In this document: positions 1-4,557 of the stretch, piece after piece | How positions within the stretch are numbered: position 1 is the first letter of the stretch | Layout of the letters: every line of letters begins with the position of its first letter | Source: JAHEDH01 sp965364515 | Lineage (GTDB): Bacteria > Actinomycetota > Acidimicrobiia > Spongiisociales > ZC4RG35 | Direction of reading: 5' to 3' | DNA length: 5,776 bases | Assembly: GCA_965364515.1 (NCBI GenBank) | Contig: CBDTXZ010000190.1 | Location: 1 to 5,776 of the forward strand | The notes under the pieces: generated by a model | What the model was told of the DNA's origin: nothing | The model's input: only the letters and a program-made list of their open reading frames with translations | The model's database searches: none | Translations under genes and position numbers: made by a program

Positions 1-101
1 TCAGTACGGGCGGCGACGCCGGACATGCACCCGCTCGCAGCACCTACGAGAAGGCGGGCTTCGTGAGCCTCCCGTCAGAGCACTACTACCTGGTGTTGTA
101 G
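1..101 (+). CDS. GNAT-family N-acetyltransferase, C-terminal end (partial)
   Basis: Only the last 32 or so codons are present; the start lies left of the window. Reading from base 3, the tail contains GGDAGHAPARSTYEKAGF followed by a short strand ending YYLVL and a TAG at 99-101. The pattern 'G-H-x-P-A-R-x-x-Y-E-K-x-G-F' then a YY-x-x-L strand is typical of the last helix and strand of GNAT acetyltransferases, where the helix follows the acetyl-CoA pyrophosphate loop. GNAT enzymes move an acetyl group from acetyl-CoA to an amine; nothing here reveals the acceptor. The acetyl-CoA binding signature itself (motif A) is outside the window, so the family call rests on the C-terminal motif alone. 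Confidence 0.75.
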   Translation, partial: STGGDAGHAPARSTYEKAGFVSLPSEHYYLVL

Positions 102-116
102 CCGGCACCACCGGCT
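100..116 (+). terminator. Short GC hairpin at the GNAT stop codon, possible terminator
   Basis: AGCCGG (100-105) and CCGGCT (111-116) are perfect inverted repeats around the 5-nt loop CACCA, starting inside the TAG stop codon. No T-run follows, so it would be an atypical, U-less terminator, or simply a stem protecting the mRNA end. The call is weak and based on position plus pairing only. Confidence 0.3.
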
Positions 117-168
117 TCGAGCTGCGCATTGCCCACACCATGGACGAGCTTCGCCCCTCGAACCGGCG

Positions 169-174
169 TACAGT
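169..174 (+). promoter_or_regulatory. -10-like hexamer TACAGT for the F420/PPOX gene
   Basis: TACAGT fits the actinobacterial TANNNT -10 consensus and ends 7 nt before the GTG at 182, which places the transcript start at or next to the start codon. No good -35 box is visible at the usual distance. The hexamer supports GTG 182 over ATG 140, which has no ribosome binding site and no such hexamer. Confidence 0.45.
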
Positions 175-181
175 GCCGGAG

Positions 182-616
182 GTGAGCAGAAGCGGCATCG
201 AAACGATCGAAGAGACCACCAACGAGGGCGCACACGCGGCTGAACGGCTTCGCTCTTCGCGGGTGATCTGGCTCACCACCGTGTCGCAGCGCGGGATACC
301 CCAGACCTCCCCTGTCTGGTACCTGTGGGACGGCGGCGACTTCACCGTCTACAGCCTCGAATCGCCCCGTGAGGAGAACGTGACCAACAACCCTGCGGTC
401 GGCCTCAACCTGGACGGCAACGGCCTCGGAGGCGACATCGTCGTCGTGGAGGCCCTCGCTCGCATCGACAACTCCCTCCCGTCGGCGGAGGACAATCAGG
501 CATATCTCGACAAATACGGGCCGATCATGAGCGAACGAGGCTGGTCGCCGAAATGGTTCGGGGGCCGCTACTCGGTCCCGCTGACCATCACACCCACCCG
601 GTATCGCTACTGGTGA
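182..616 (+). CDS. PPOX-class, probably F420-dependent oxidoreductase (Rv3369 family)
   Basis: A 144-aa single-domain protein with the split-barrel fold of the pyridoxamine-phosphate-oxidase superfamily. Residues 30-58 carry W-L-T-T-V...G-x-P-Q-x-S-P-V-W-Y-L-W-D-G, and residues 66-79 carry N-V-x-x-N-P-x-V-G-L-N-L-D-G. The C-terminal end, I-T-P-T-R-x-R-x-W, is also typical of the Rv3369-type group. Family members bind the deazaflavin F420, or sometimes another flavin, in the cytoplasm and reduce small substrates; the substrate here is unknown. At the cofactor-phosphate position where many relatives have Lys, this protein has Arg63. I chose GTG 182 because of the leaderless-type hexamer upstream and because the family core begins soon after; an ATG at 140 would add 14 residues. 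It lies 41 bp upstream of the polymerase gene in the same direction. Confidence 0.85.
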   Translation: MSRSGIETIEETTNEGAHAAERLRSSRVIWLTTVSQRGIPQTSPVWYLWDGGDFTVYSLESPREENVTNNPAVGLNLDGNGLGGDIVVVEALARIDNSLPSAEDNQAYLDKYGPIMSERGWSPKWFGGRYSVPLTITPTRYRYW

Positions 617-645
617 ACTTCGGAGCGACCTCGGCCGGCCAGCGG

Positions 646-651
646 TAGCGT
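646..651 (+). promoter_or_regulatory. -10-like hexamer TAGCGT for the primase-polymerase gene
   Basis: TAGCGT matches TANNNT and is separated from ATG 658 by exactly 6 nt. The 41-nt gap after the oxidoreductase stop shows no Shine-Dalgarno sequence. This suggests the polymerase gene has its own leaderless promoter even though it follows the oxidoreductase closely. No -35 box is evident. An 8-bp palindrome, GGCCGGCC (633-640), sits just upstream; its meaning is unknown. Confidence 0.45.
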
Positions 652-657
652 CTGAGC

Positions 658-1662
658 ATGGCGGATGCGATCGAGCTCGAGATCGACGGCCGGTCGGTGC
701 GCGTGTCGAACCCCGACAAGGTCTTCTTCAGTAAACGCGGTGAAACCAAACTCGATCTCGTCGACTACTACCTCGCAGTGGCGGAGCCACTGCTGGACAC
801 CATGGGCGGACGCCCGACCCTGATGCAGCGATTCCCCGACGGTGCCTCTGGCAAGAGCTTCTTCCAGAAGCGAGTCCCGAAGGGAACCCCGGACTGGCTC
901 GAGACCGCTGTGGTGTCGACGCCGAACGGAACCACCTCGGACGCACTCGTCATCGCTGACATGGCCCACGTGGTCTGGGCCGTCAACCTGGGTTGCCTCG
1001 GGTTTCATCCGTGGCCATACCTGGCCGCAACGCCGAAGGTCACCGATGAGCTGCGCATCGACCTCGACCCGGTGCCAGGCCTCGTCTTCGACGACGTCCG
1101 CAACGCTGCCGCACTCGCCCACGACTTCCTCGAGGAACTCGGGCTCGAGGGGCACCTGAAGACCACAGGAAGCAAGGGGCTGCACATCTACATCCGGCTG
1201 CAGCCTCGATGGGATTCCTACGAGGTTCGTTCGGCTGCCGTGGCGTTCGCCCGGGAGATGGAACGGCGGCACCCTGACACCGTCACGGCTGCCTGGTGGA
1301 AAGAGGAGCGCGGCCGGCGCGTGTTCGTCGACTTCAACCAGAACGCTCCCCACAAGACGGTCTTCGGGGCCTGGAGCGTCCGGGCGAGGGTCGGAGGTCA
1401 GGTCTCGACGCCGATCCGCTGGGACGAGCTCGAAACCGTCGACCCCGACGAGCTGACCATGGATATGGTCCCGGCGAAGCTCCAGCGACTCGGAGACCCG
1501 TGGTCCGGCATCAACGATCGCCCCCAGAGCCTGGAACCACTGCTCGAACTGCACCGAGCCGACATGGAGGCCGGACTCATGGATGCTCCTTGGCCCCCCG
1601 TCTATCCGAAGCAGCCAAACGAACCGCCCAGGGTGGCGCCGAGCAGGGCCCGAAAAGAGTGA
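658..1662 (+). CDS. Stand-alone LigD-type primase-polymerase (Prim-PolC-like)
   Basis: A 334-aa archaeo-eukaryotic-primase-type polymerase domain of the LigD family, without the ligase or nuclease domains of full LigD. The active-site metal ligands are recognisable: D135 and D137 in RIDLDP, and D225 in VFVDFNQN. The nucleotide-phosphate motif TTGSKGLHIYI (169-179) supplies S172, K173 and H176. Other family landmarks are FFQKRVPKGTPDW (68-80), HPWP (117-120), WWKEERG (213-219) and GDPWSGI (279-285). In DELRIDLDPVPG it resembles the mycobacterial stand-alone proteins (Rv3730c/Rv0269c type, called Prim-PolC) more than LigD of the NHEJ operon. Those enzymes fill short gaps with a preference for ribonucleotides in excision repair. 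No Ku or ligase gene is visible here, so an NHEJ role is not supported by context. ATG 658 is the only reasonable start. The gene is convergent with the small membrane gene, 4 bp between stops. Confidence 0.93.
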   Translation: MADAIELEIDGRSVRVSNPDKVFFSKRGETKLDLVDYYLAVAEPLLDTMGGRPTLMQRFPDGASGKSFFQKRVPKGTPDWLETAVVSTPNGTTSDALVIADMAHVVWAVNLGCLGFHPWPYLAATPKVTDELRIDLDPVPGLVFDDVRNAAALAHDFLEELGLEGHLKTTGSKGLHIYIRLQPRWDSYEVRSAAVAFAREMERRHPDTVTAAWWKEERGRRVFVDFNQNAPHKTVFGAWSVRARVGGQVSTPIRWDELETVDPDELTMDMVPAKLQRLGDPWSGINDRPQSLEPLLELHRADMEAGLMDAPWPPVYPKQPNEPPRVAPSRARKE

Positions 1663-1666
1663 CCCG

Positions 1667-1885
1667 TCAGCGGGGGTAGTTGGCCGCGACGTTGATGCTC
1701 ACCATCAGAGCCACGAGGGTCTTCGCCTTCGGACTGATCAGTCCGGCAACCGTTCCTGCGACGATCGGTGCGGGATGAGCGGCAATGACCAGCTCGCCTT
1801 CCTTCCGGGTCACTTTCTGACGGATGACGGATCCGAGAACGGCTCCGGCAAGAGCGGGCAGGGCGATTGAGAGGAGCTTCTTCAT
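1667..1885 (-). CDS. Small membrane protein of unknown function, 72 aa
   Basis: I do not recognise this family. The protein starts MKKLLSIALPALAGAVLGS, a positively charged start followed by a hydrophobic, small-residue-rich segment (about 4-19). A charged middle follows (RQKVTRKEGE, about 21-30), then two further hydrophobic stretches: about 40-51 (PIVAGTVAGLI) and about 56-66, after a short PKAK turn. It ends in NVAANYPR. This suggests two or three short membrane passes, or a cleaved signal plus a helical hairpin. Codon use shows the same G/C-ending preference as its neighbours, which argues for a real gene over the opposite-strand frame. ATG 1885 is preferred over GTG 1909 because a TANNNT hexamer lies just upstream and the K-K-hydrophobic start follows directly. 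It is divergent from the macro-domain gene and convergent with the polymerase gene. Confidence 0.7.
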   Translation of the reverse strand: MKKLLSIALPALAGAVLGSVIRQKVTRKEGELVIAAHPAPIVAGTVAGLISPKAKTLVALMVSINVAANYPR

Positions 1886-1892
1886 ACCGACA

Positions 1893-1898
1893 ACACTA
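1893..1898 (-). promoter_or_regulatory. -10-like hexamer TAGTGT for the small membrane protein gene
   Basis: On the minus strand TAGTGT is followed by 7 nt and then ATG 1885, with no Shine-Dalgarno in the spacer. This fits a leaderless start. It would lie inside the coding region if the upstream GTG (1909) were used, so it also argues for the shorter form. No convincing -35 box is seen. Confidence 0.45.
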
Positions 1899-1992
1899 TC
1901 CGATCGCACCGCCGTCTCATACTGACCGGTGGGCTACGCCACAGGCGAAGGTTGGTTGCTCCCGACCGACCGCGGATGATCGAGACGACGAA

Positions 1993-1998
1993 TACGAT
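1993..1998 (+). promoter_or_regulatory. -10-like hexamer TACGAT for the macro-domain gene
   Basis: TACGAT matches TANNNT closely and is followed by 6 nt and ATG 2005. No purine-rich ribosome binding site is present. It decides the start: the open frame extends upstream to 1867, but that extension has no family similarity and overlaps the divergent gene. Confidence 0.5.
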
Positions 1999-2004
1999 CG
2001 GGGT

Positions 2005-2517
2005 ATGACCACTGTCGTCATCGAGCGAGGGGACATCACCCGAGCACGCACCGATGCAATCGTCAACGCCGCCAACGAGGCGCTCGCCGGAGGCGGGGGT
2101 GTCGACGGAGCGATCCACGCCGCGGCCGGGCCTCGTTTGTTGACCGCCTGCCGTGCGCTGCCCGAGGTCCGGCCGGGTGTGCGGTGCCCGACCGGGGAAG
2201 CCAGGATCACACCCGGCTTCGACCTCCCGTCGCGCTTCGTCATCCACGCCGTCGGGCCGAGGTACTCGATGGATCGTGCCCCCGAACTGCTTGCATCGGC
2301 GTTCGTTTCTTCCTTGACGATCGCATCCGACCACGACGACATTCGCAGTGTTGCGCTGCCGGCGATCAGCTGCGGGGTGTTCGGGTATCCCGTGGACGAG
2401 GCGGCAGCCATCGCTGCATCTGCGGTTCACGGTCGCTCCTACGATCTCGACGAGATCAGATTCGTCCTGTTCTCGGATGATGTTCGGAACGCATTCGAAC
2501 GCGCCTTCGAAGACTGA
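2005..2517 (+). CDS. Macro-domain protein, probable O-acetyl-ADP-ribose deacetylase / mono-ADP-ribosylhydrolase
   Basis: The 170 aa cover a complete MacroD/YmdB-type macro domain. Visible signatures are GDIT (9-12), D17-A-I-V-N-A-A-N (17-24), GGGGVDGAIHAAAG (29-42), CPTGEARITPGF (61-72), HAVGP (81-85) and ISCGVFGYP (121-129). The first Asn pair and D34 after the glycine run are the residues that in this class position the distal ribose and activate water. The loop ISCGVFGYP wraps the diphosphate. Enzymes of this class act in the cytoplasm, removing ADP-ribose from acidic side chains and deacetylating O-acetyl-ADP-ribose made by sirtuins. No DarT-type toxin or sirtuin is visible alongside, so it is not called an antitoxin. 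It is convergent with the MTA/SAH nucleosidase gene, 55 bp between stops. Confidence 0.92.
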   Translation: MTTVVIERGDITRARTDAIVNAANEALAGGGGVDGAIHAAAGPRLLTACRALPEVRPGVRCPTGEARITPGFDLPSRFVIHAVGPRYSMDRAPELLASAFVSSLTIASDHDDIRSVALPAISCGVFGYPVDEAAAIAASAVHGRSYDLDEIRFVLFSDDVRNAFERAFED

Positions 2518-2565
2518 CCAACCCGGTGCTCTGCAACGGCAGATTGCTCGATCCGGTTCACACGA

Positions 2566-2583
2566 CGCCGGCTCAGTTCGGCG
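2566..2583. terminator. Weak inverted repeat between converging macro-domain and nucleosidase genes
   Basis: CGCCG (2566-2570) and CGGCG (2579-2583) form a 5-bp stem around an 8-nt loop that overlaps the nucleosidase stop codon. A second small stem, TCTGC/GCAGA, lies at 2530-2543 with a 4-nt loop. Neither has a T-run. One or both could help end the converging transcripts, but both could be chance in GC-rich DNA. Confidence 0.2.
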
Positions 2584-3304
2584 CGACAGCCGGGAGGATG
2601 CGGCGAAGCACCTCCACCGTCTGATGAGCCACTCGGTCGAGGAATCCGGTGAAGTCCGCCGGAGACCCCGACCCCGCTCGGTCTGAAACCGTCCGGATCG
2701 CCAGATGGTCGATGCCGTATTCGGTTGCGACTTGAGCAACGGCTCCTCCCTCCATCTCGATCGCAGCTGCGCCGAATCGGCCGTGGAGCCGCGCCCGCTC
2801 CGTGTCCGAAGCGAGGAACTGATCCCCGGTCAGGATGGTTCCGTACACGACCCGCGCACCGCCGCCGAGTTCCATTGGTGGGACGTCGAGCGCGGTTCTG
2901 ACCGATTCGAGGAGCCGGCTCGATGGCTGGTACCCCAGCCGATCCGTCGGATTGAAGAAGGGGATGTGGCCGGCCTGATACGTCTCCGTTCCATCGTCGG
3001 TCAACACGCCGGAATCGTGTTGGATGACGTTGGTGCCGATGACGACGTCGCCCACGTCCAGGTCGGGATCCAGGCCACCGGCGACCCCGGTGAAGACGAT
3101 CAGCGACGGCGCGAAGCGCTCGCACAAACGGGTAGCGGCGACCGCGGCATTGACCTTCCCGATCCCGGTGGTGCCGACACACACCGGGTGACCTTCGATC
3201 GTGCCGAGCAGGAAGCCGTCTTGTGCGGCAGTCCCGGACATGACCCGCTCCAGAGCGGCTCGTTCCTGTGGGATGGCTGCAAGTACTCCGATCCGGCTCA
3301 CCAT
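2573..3304 (-). CDS. mtnN: 5'-methylthioadenosine/S-adenosylhomocysteine nucleosidase
   Basis: A 243-aa protein of the PNP/UDP phosphorylase fold, close to the usual MTAN length. It cleaves the glycosidic bond of MTA and SAH in the cytoplasm, releasing adenine plus methylthioribose or S-ribosylhomocysteine. Landmarks are IGVLAAIPQE (5-14, E14 matching the general-acid region), GIGKVNAA (47-54), GVAGGLDP (73-80) followed by VGDVVIG, QHD (95-97), GDQF (160-163), IEMEGGAVAQVA (182-193, ribose-binding Met-Glu) and SDRAG (207-211, D208 matching the catalytic Asp). It has a longer stretch than the E. coli enzyme after QHD (about 100-127). Aminodeoxyfutalosine or futalosine hydrolase activity is possible in this fold, but the EME and SDRAG motifs favour MTAN. 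ATG 3304 overlaps the kinase stop by 7 nt (ATGGTGA); the next codon, GTG 3301, would give a 4-nt overlap and is an equally usable start. No promoter hexamer is seen, so it is probably coupled to the kinase gene. Confidence 0.9.
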   Translation of the reverse strand: MVSRIGVLAAIPQERAALERVMSGTAAQDGFLLGTIEGHPVCVGTTGIGKVNAAVAATRLCERFAPSLIVFTGVAGGLDPDLDVGDVVIGTNVIQHDSGVLTDDGTETYQAGHIPFFNPTDRLGYQPSSRLLESVRTALDVPPMELGGGARVVYGTILTGDQFLASDTERARLHGRFGAAAIEMEGGAVAQVATEYGIDHLAIRTVSDRAGSGSPADFTGFLDRVAHQTVEVLRRILPAVAPN

Positions 3305-4032
3305 CCGAGGCCATCCAGCGTTTCGGCGAGCCTCTGGGTGTAGGAGCCTCCGAACAGCCGCACGTGTACGAGGAGATGGTGGAGTCGCAATGCCGGTCTC
3401 CTGCGCTCCCAACCGTCATCGAGCGGCCAGGCTTCGCGGTAGGCCGCCTCCAGTGTCTCGGGCACGCCGCCGAACATCGTGAGGAATGCCAACTCCATCT
3501 CCCTGTCGGCATAGGCAACGGCCGGATCGATGAGCCACCGGCCGTCGACGATGTTCCCGCTCCACAGGTCACCGTGGATGAGGGACGGCGCCGGTTGGTG
3601 CTCATCGAGCAGCGCCCGCATTGGTCCGTCGCACGCACGCGAGAGCCGCTTCGTGAGATCGGCCGGGACGGTCGGATCATCGAGATGGACCCGGACCCTG
3701 GCATCGGCGAAGAACTCGGCCCAGGAGGAACGCCAACCGTTTCGCTGCGGGAGCCCTCCGATCATGTTGTCGTGAGGGAACCCGAATGCGGCTGCGGTGG
3801 TGCGGTGGACGTGTGCGAGCCGGCGCCCGAGAAGCTCCCAGTCGGCGGCCCCCGCGACCCATTCCATGACGATGCGCTCCCTGGTCACCTCGTGGATCTC
3901 CGGTACCGGCGCACCTGCGTCCTCGAGCGCCCACAGCCCGCGAGCCTCCAGCCGGGCGTCGTAGTCGGTCTCCTTGACCGCCCGCACCGTGCCGTCGGCC
4001 CGTTCGACCCGATGGAGCGTCGCCCAGCTCAT
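3298..4032 (-). CDS. Fructosamine-kinase-family protein (probable ribulosamine/erythrulosamine 3-kinase), short N-lobe
   Basis: A 244-aa kinase of the FN3K/aminoglycoside-phosphotransferase fold. K20 and E29 look like the N-lobe Lys-Glu pair. GFPHDNMIGGLPQRN (84-98) with W-A-E-F-F-A-D-A-R (104-112) is the FN3K-specific block. HGDLWSGN (153-160) gives catalytic D155 and metal-binding N160, and DPAVAYADREME (169-180) gives D169. The end, HHLLVHVRLFGGSY (218-231), is also family-typical. Characterised bacterial relatives phosphorylate ribulosamines and erythrulosamines, which then break down and free the amine. At 244 aa it is shorter than the usual 285-300: it begins at the strand where relatives already carry a preceding helix and Gly-rich loop. 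A stop at 4087-4089 in frame, with no ATG/GTG/TTG/CTG before 4032, excludes a longer form. ATG 4032 overlaps the phosphatase stop as ATGA, so coupling is likely. Confidence 0.88.
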   Translation of the reverse strand: MSWATLHRVERADGTVRAVKETDYDARLEARGLWALEDAGAPVPEIHEVTRERIVMEWVAGAADWELLGRRLAHVHRTTAAAFGFPHDNMIGGLPQRNGWRSSWAEFFADARVRVHLDDPTVPADLTKRLSRACDGPMRALLDEHQPAPSLIHGDLWSGNIVDGRWLIDPAVAYADREMELAFLTMFGGVPETLEAAYREAWPLDDGWERRRPALRLHHLLVHVRLFGGSYTQRLAETLDGLGW

Positions 4033-4484
4033 GTCCCGATCTGATCGACGAGGCCGGCCGCCGCCCGCCTGACCATGGCGATGACTTCACGGAACCCGTC
4101 AGGTCCCCCGTAGTAGGGATCGGGCACCTCGAGATCGTCTGCCTCGGGGTCGAAGGACCGGAAGAGACGAACCCGTTCGGCGGCCCGCTCGTCCGGCGCC
4201 TGATCGAGCACGTCCTCGAGATTCGATCGGTCCATCACGACGATCAGGTCGTATCGGTCGAAGTCGGCTGGCTCGAACTGGCGAGCGCTCCCATCGATCT
4301 CGAGTCCGACGACGGACCCCGCTGCTCGCATCCGGCGATCGGGCGGCTCACCGACGTGATAGGCAGCTGTGCCGGCGGAGTCGACTTCGACCTGCAGGCC
4401 GGCCGCCTCCGCGGCCTCGACGATTGCCGCCTCCGCGGCCGGGGAACGGCAGATGTTTCCGAGACAGACGGTGAGCACTCTCAT
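4029..4484 (-). CDS. Low-molecular-weight protein-tyrosine-phosphatase family protein
   Basis: A 151-aa phosphatase with all core elements. The P-loop CLGNICRSP (7-15) gives nucleophile C7, R13 and S14, and VDSAGT (34-39) follows. MDRSN (84-88) is the family's post-strand motif, and PDPYYGG (121-127) supplies the general acid D122. LMW-PTPs hydrolyse phosphotyrosine; some also dephosphorylate protein-ribulosamine 5-phosphates. The direct ATGA overlap with a fructosamine-kinase-family gene favours that second role here, but tyrosine signalling or arsenate-related roles cannot be excluded from sequence. It starts 73 bp after the sugar dehydrogenase stop, with its own -10-like hexamer and no Shine-Dalgarno. 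Helix 1 contains an exact 15-nt direct repeat encoding two AAEAA blocks. Confidence 0.92.
   Translation of the reverse strand: MRVLTVCLGNICRSPAAEAAIVEAAEAAGLQVEVDSAGTAAYHVGEPPDRRMRAAGSVVGLEIDGSARQFEPADFDRYDLIVVMDRSNLEDVLDQAPDERAAERVRLFRSFDPEADDLEVPDPYYGGPDGFREVIAMVRRAAAGLVDQIGT
4402..4440. repeat. 15-nt exact direct repeat with 24-nt period inside the phosphatase gene
   Basis: GCCGCCTCCGCGGCC occurs at 4402-4416 and 4426-4440. The offset is eight codons, so both copies are in the same frame and encode AAEAA-type helix residues just after the catalytic P-loop. It may be a small internal duplication or just repeated alanine/glutamate codons. Confidence 0.6.
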
Positions 4485-4492
4485 GGGTCAAG

Positions 4493-4498
4493 AGGGTA
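4493..4498 (-). promoter_or_regulatory. -10-like hexamer TACCCT for the phosphatase-kinase-nucleosidase operon
   Basis: On the minus strand TACCCT is followed by 8 nt and ATG 4484, without a ribosome binding site. It would give a leaderless or nearly leaderless transcript for the three-gene unit, independent of the sugar dehydrogenase gene upstream. The match beyond TANNNT is poor and no -35 box is seen. Confidence 0.35.
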
Positions 4499-4515
4499 CG
4501 AGCGGGGGCCGCACA

Positions 4516-4547
4516 CTGCCCCATCGCGGGACGTTGCTCGATGGCAG
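4516..4547 (-). terminator. Imperfect hairpin after the sugar dehydrogenase gene
   Basis: Within the 73-bp gap, CTGCCCCATCG (4516-4526) pairs with CGATGGCAG (4539-4547) with a 2-nt bulge around a 12-nt loop. It begins about 10 bp after the dehydrogenase stop on the minus strand and precedes the next promoter-like hexamer. It has no T-run, so termination is only a possibility. Confidence 0.3.
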
Positions 4548-4557
4548 CCGAAAAGGA

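Larger units (their letters stand above)
1886..2004. other. Divergent intergenic region between small membrane and macro-domain genes
   Basis: The 119 bp hold two outward-facing -10-like hexamers (1893-1898 on - and 1993-1998 on +), each 6-7 nt from its start codon. Between them I see no clear operator, riboswitch or strong inverted repeat; the small palindrome ACCGGT near 1925-1930 is too short to interpret. Confidence 0.5.

Noticed and set aside
633..640. 8-bp palindrome GGCCGGCC upstream of the polymerase gene as an operator
   Set aside because: Short GC palindromes are expected often in this composition and there is no second copy nearby to support a binding site.
607..1554. Long open frame of 315 codons on the minus strand opposite the primase-polymerase gene
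   Set aside because: Its translation has no recognisable domain and it lies entirely antisense to a gene with intact catalytic motifs; such frames are common in GC-rich DNA.
658..1662. NHEJ operon (Ku plus LigD)
   Set aside because: Only the polymerase domain is present; no ligase motif or Ku-like gene is visible in the window.
1583..1870. 95-codon plus-strand frame overlapping the small membrane gene
   Set aside because: It overlaps the end of the polymerase gene and its product is polar and unpatterned, whereas the minus-strand frame has a coherent membrane-protein pattern and a promoter-like hexamer.
2005..2517. Macro domain as the antitoxin of a DarTG-type toxin-antitoxin pair
   Set aside because: No DarT-like ADP-ribosyltransferase gene is adjacent; neighbours are a small membrane protein and a nucleosidase.
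1882..2739. Open frame of 285 codons on the minus strand opposite the macro-domain gene
   Set aside because: It is antisense to a complete macro domain, has no recognisable motif, and runs across both the divergent promoter region and the end of the nucleosidase gene.
2439..3704. Open frame of 421 codons on the minus strand spanning nucleosidase and kinase genes in another frame
   Set aside because: The product is Arg/Ser/Pro-rich low-complexity sequence typical of an out-of-frame reading; the two overlapped genes have clear family motifs.
3268..4044. Open frame of 258 codons on the plus strand opposite the kinase gene
   Set aside because: It is the antisense shadow of the kinase, with no family signature.
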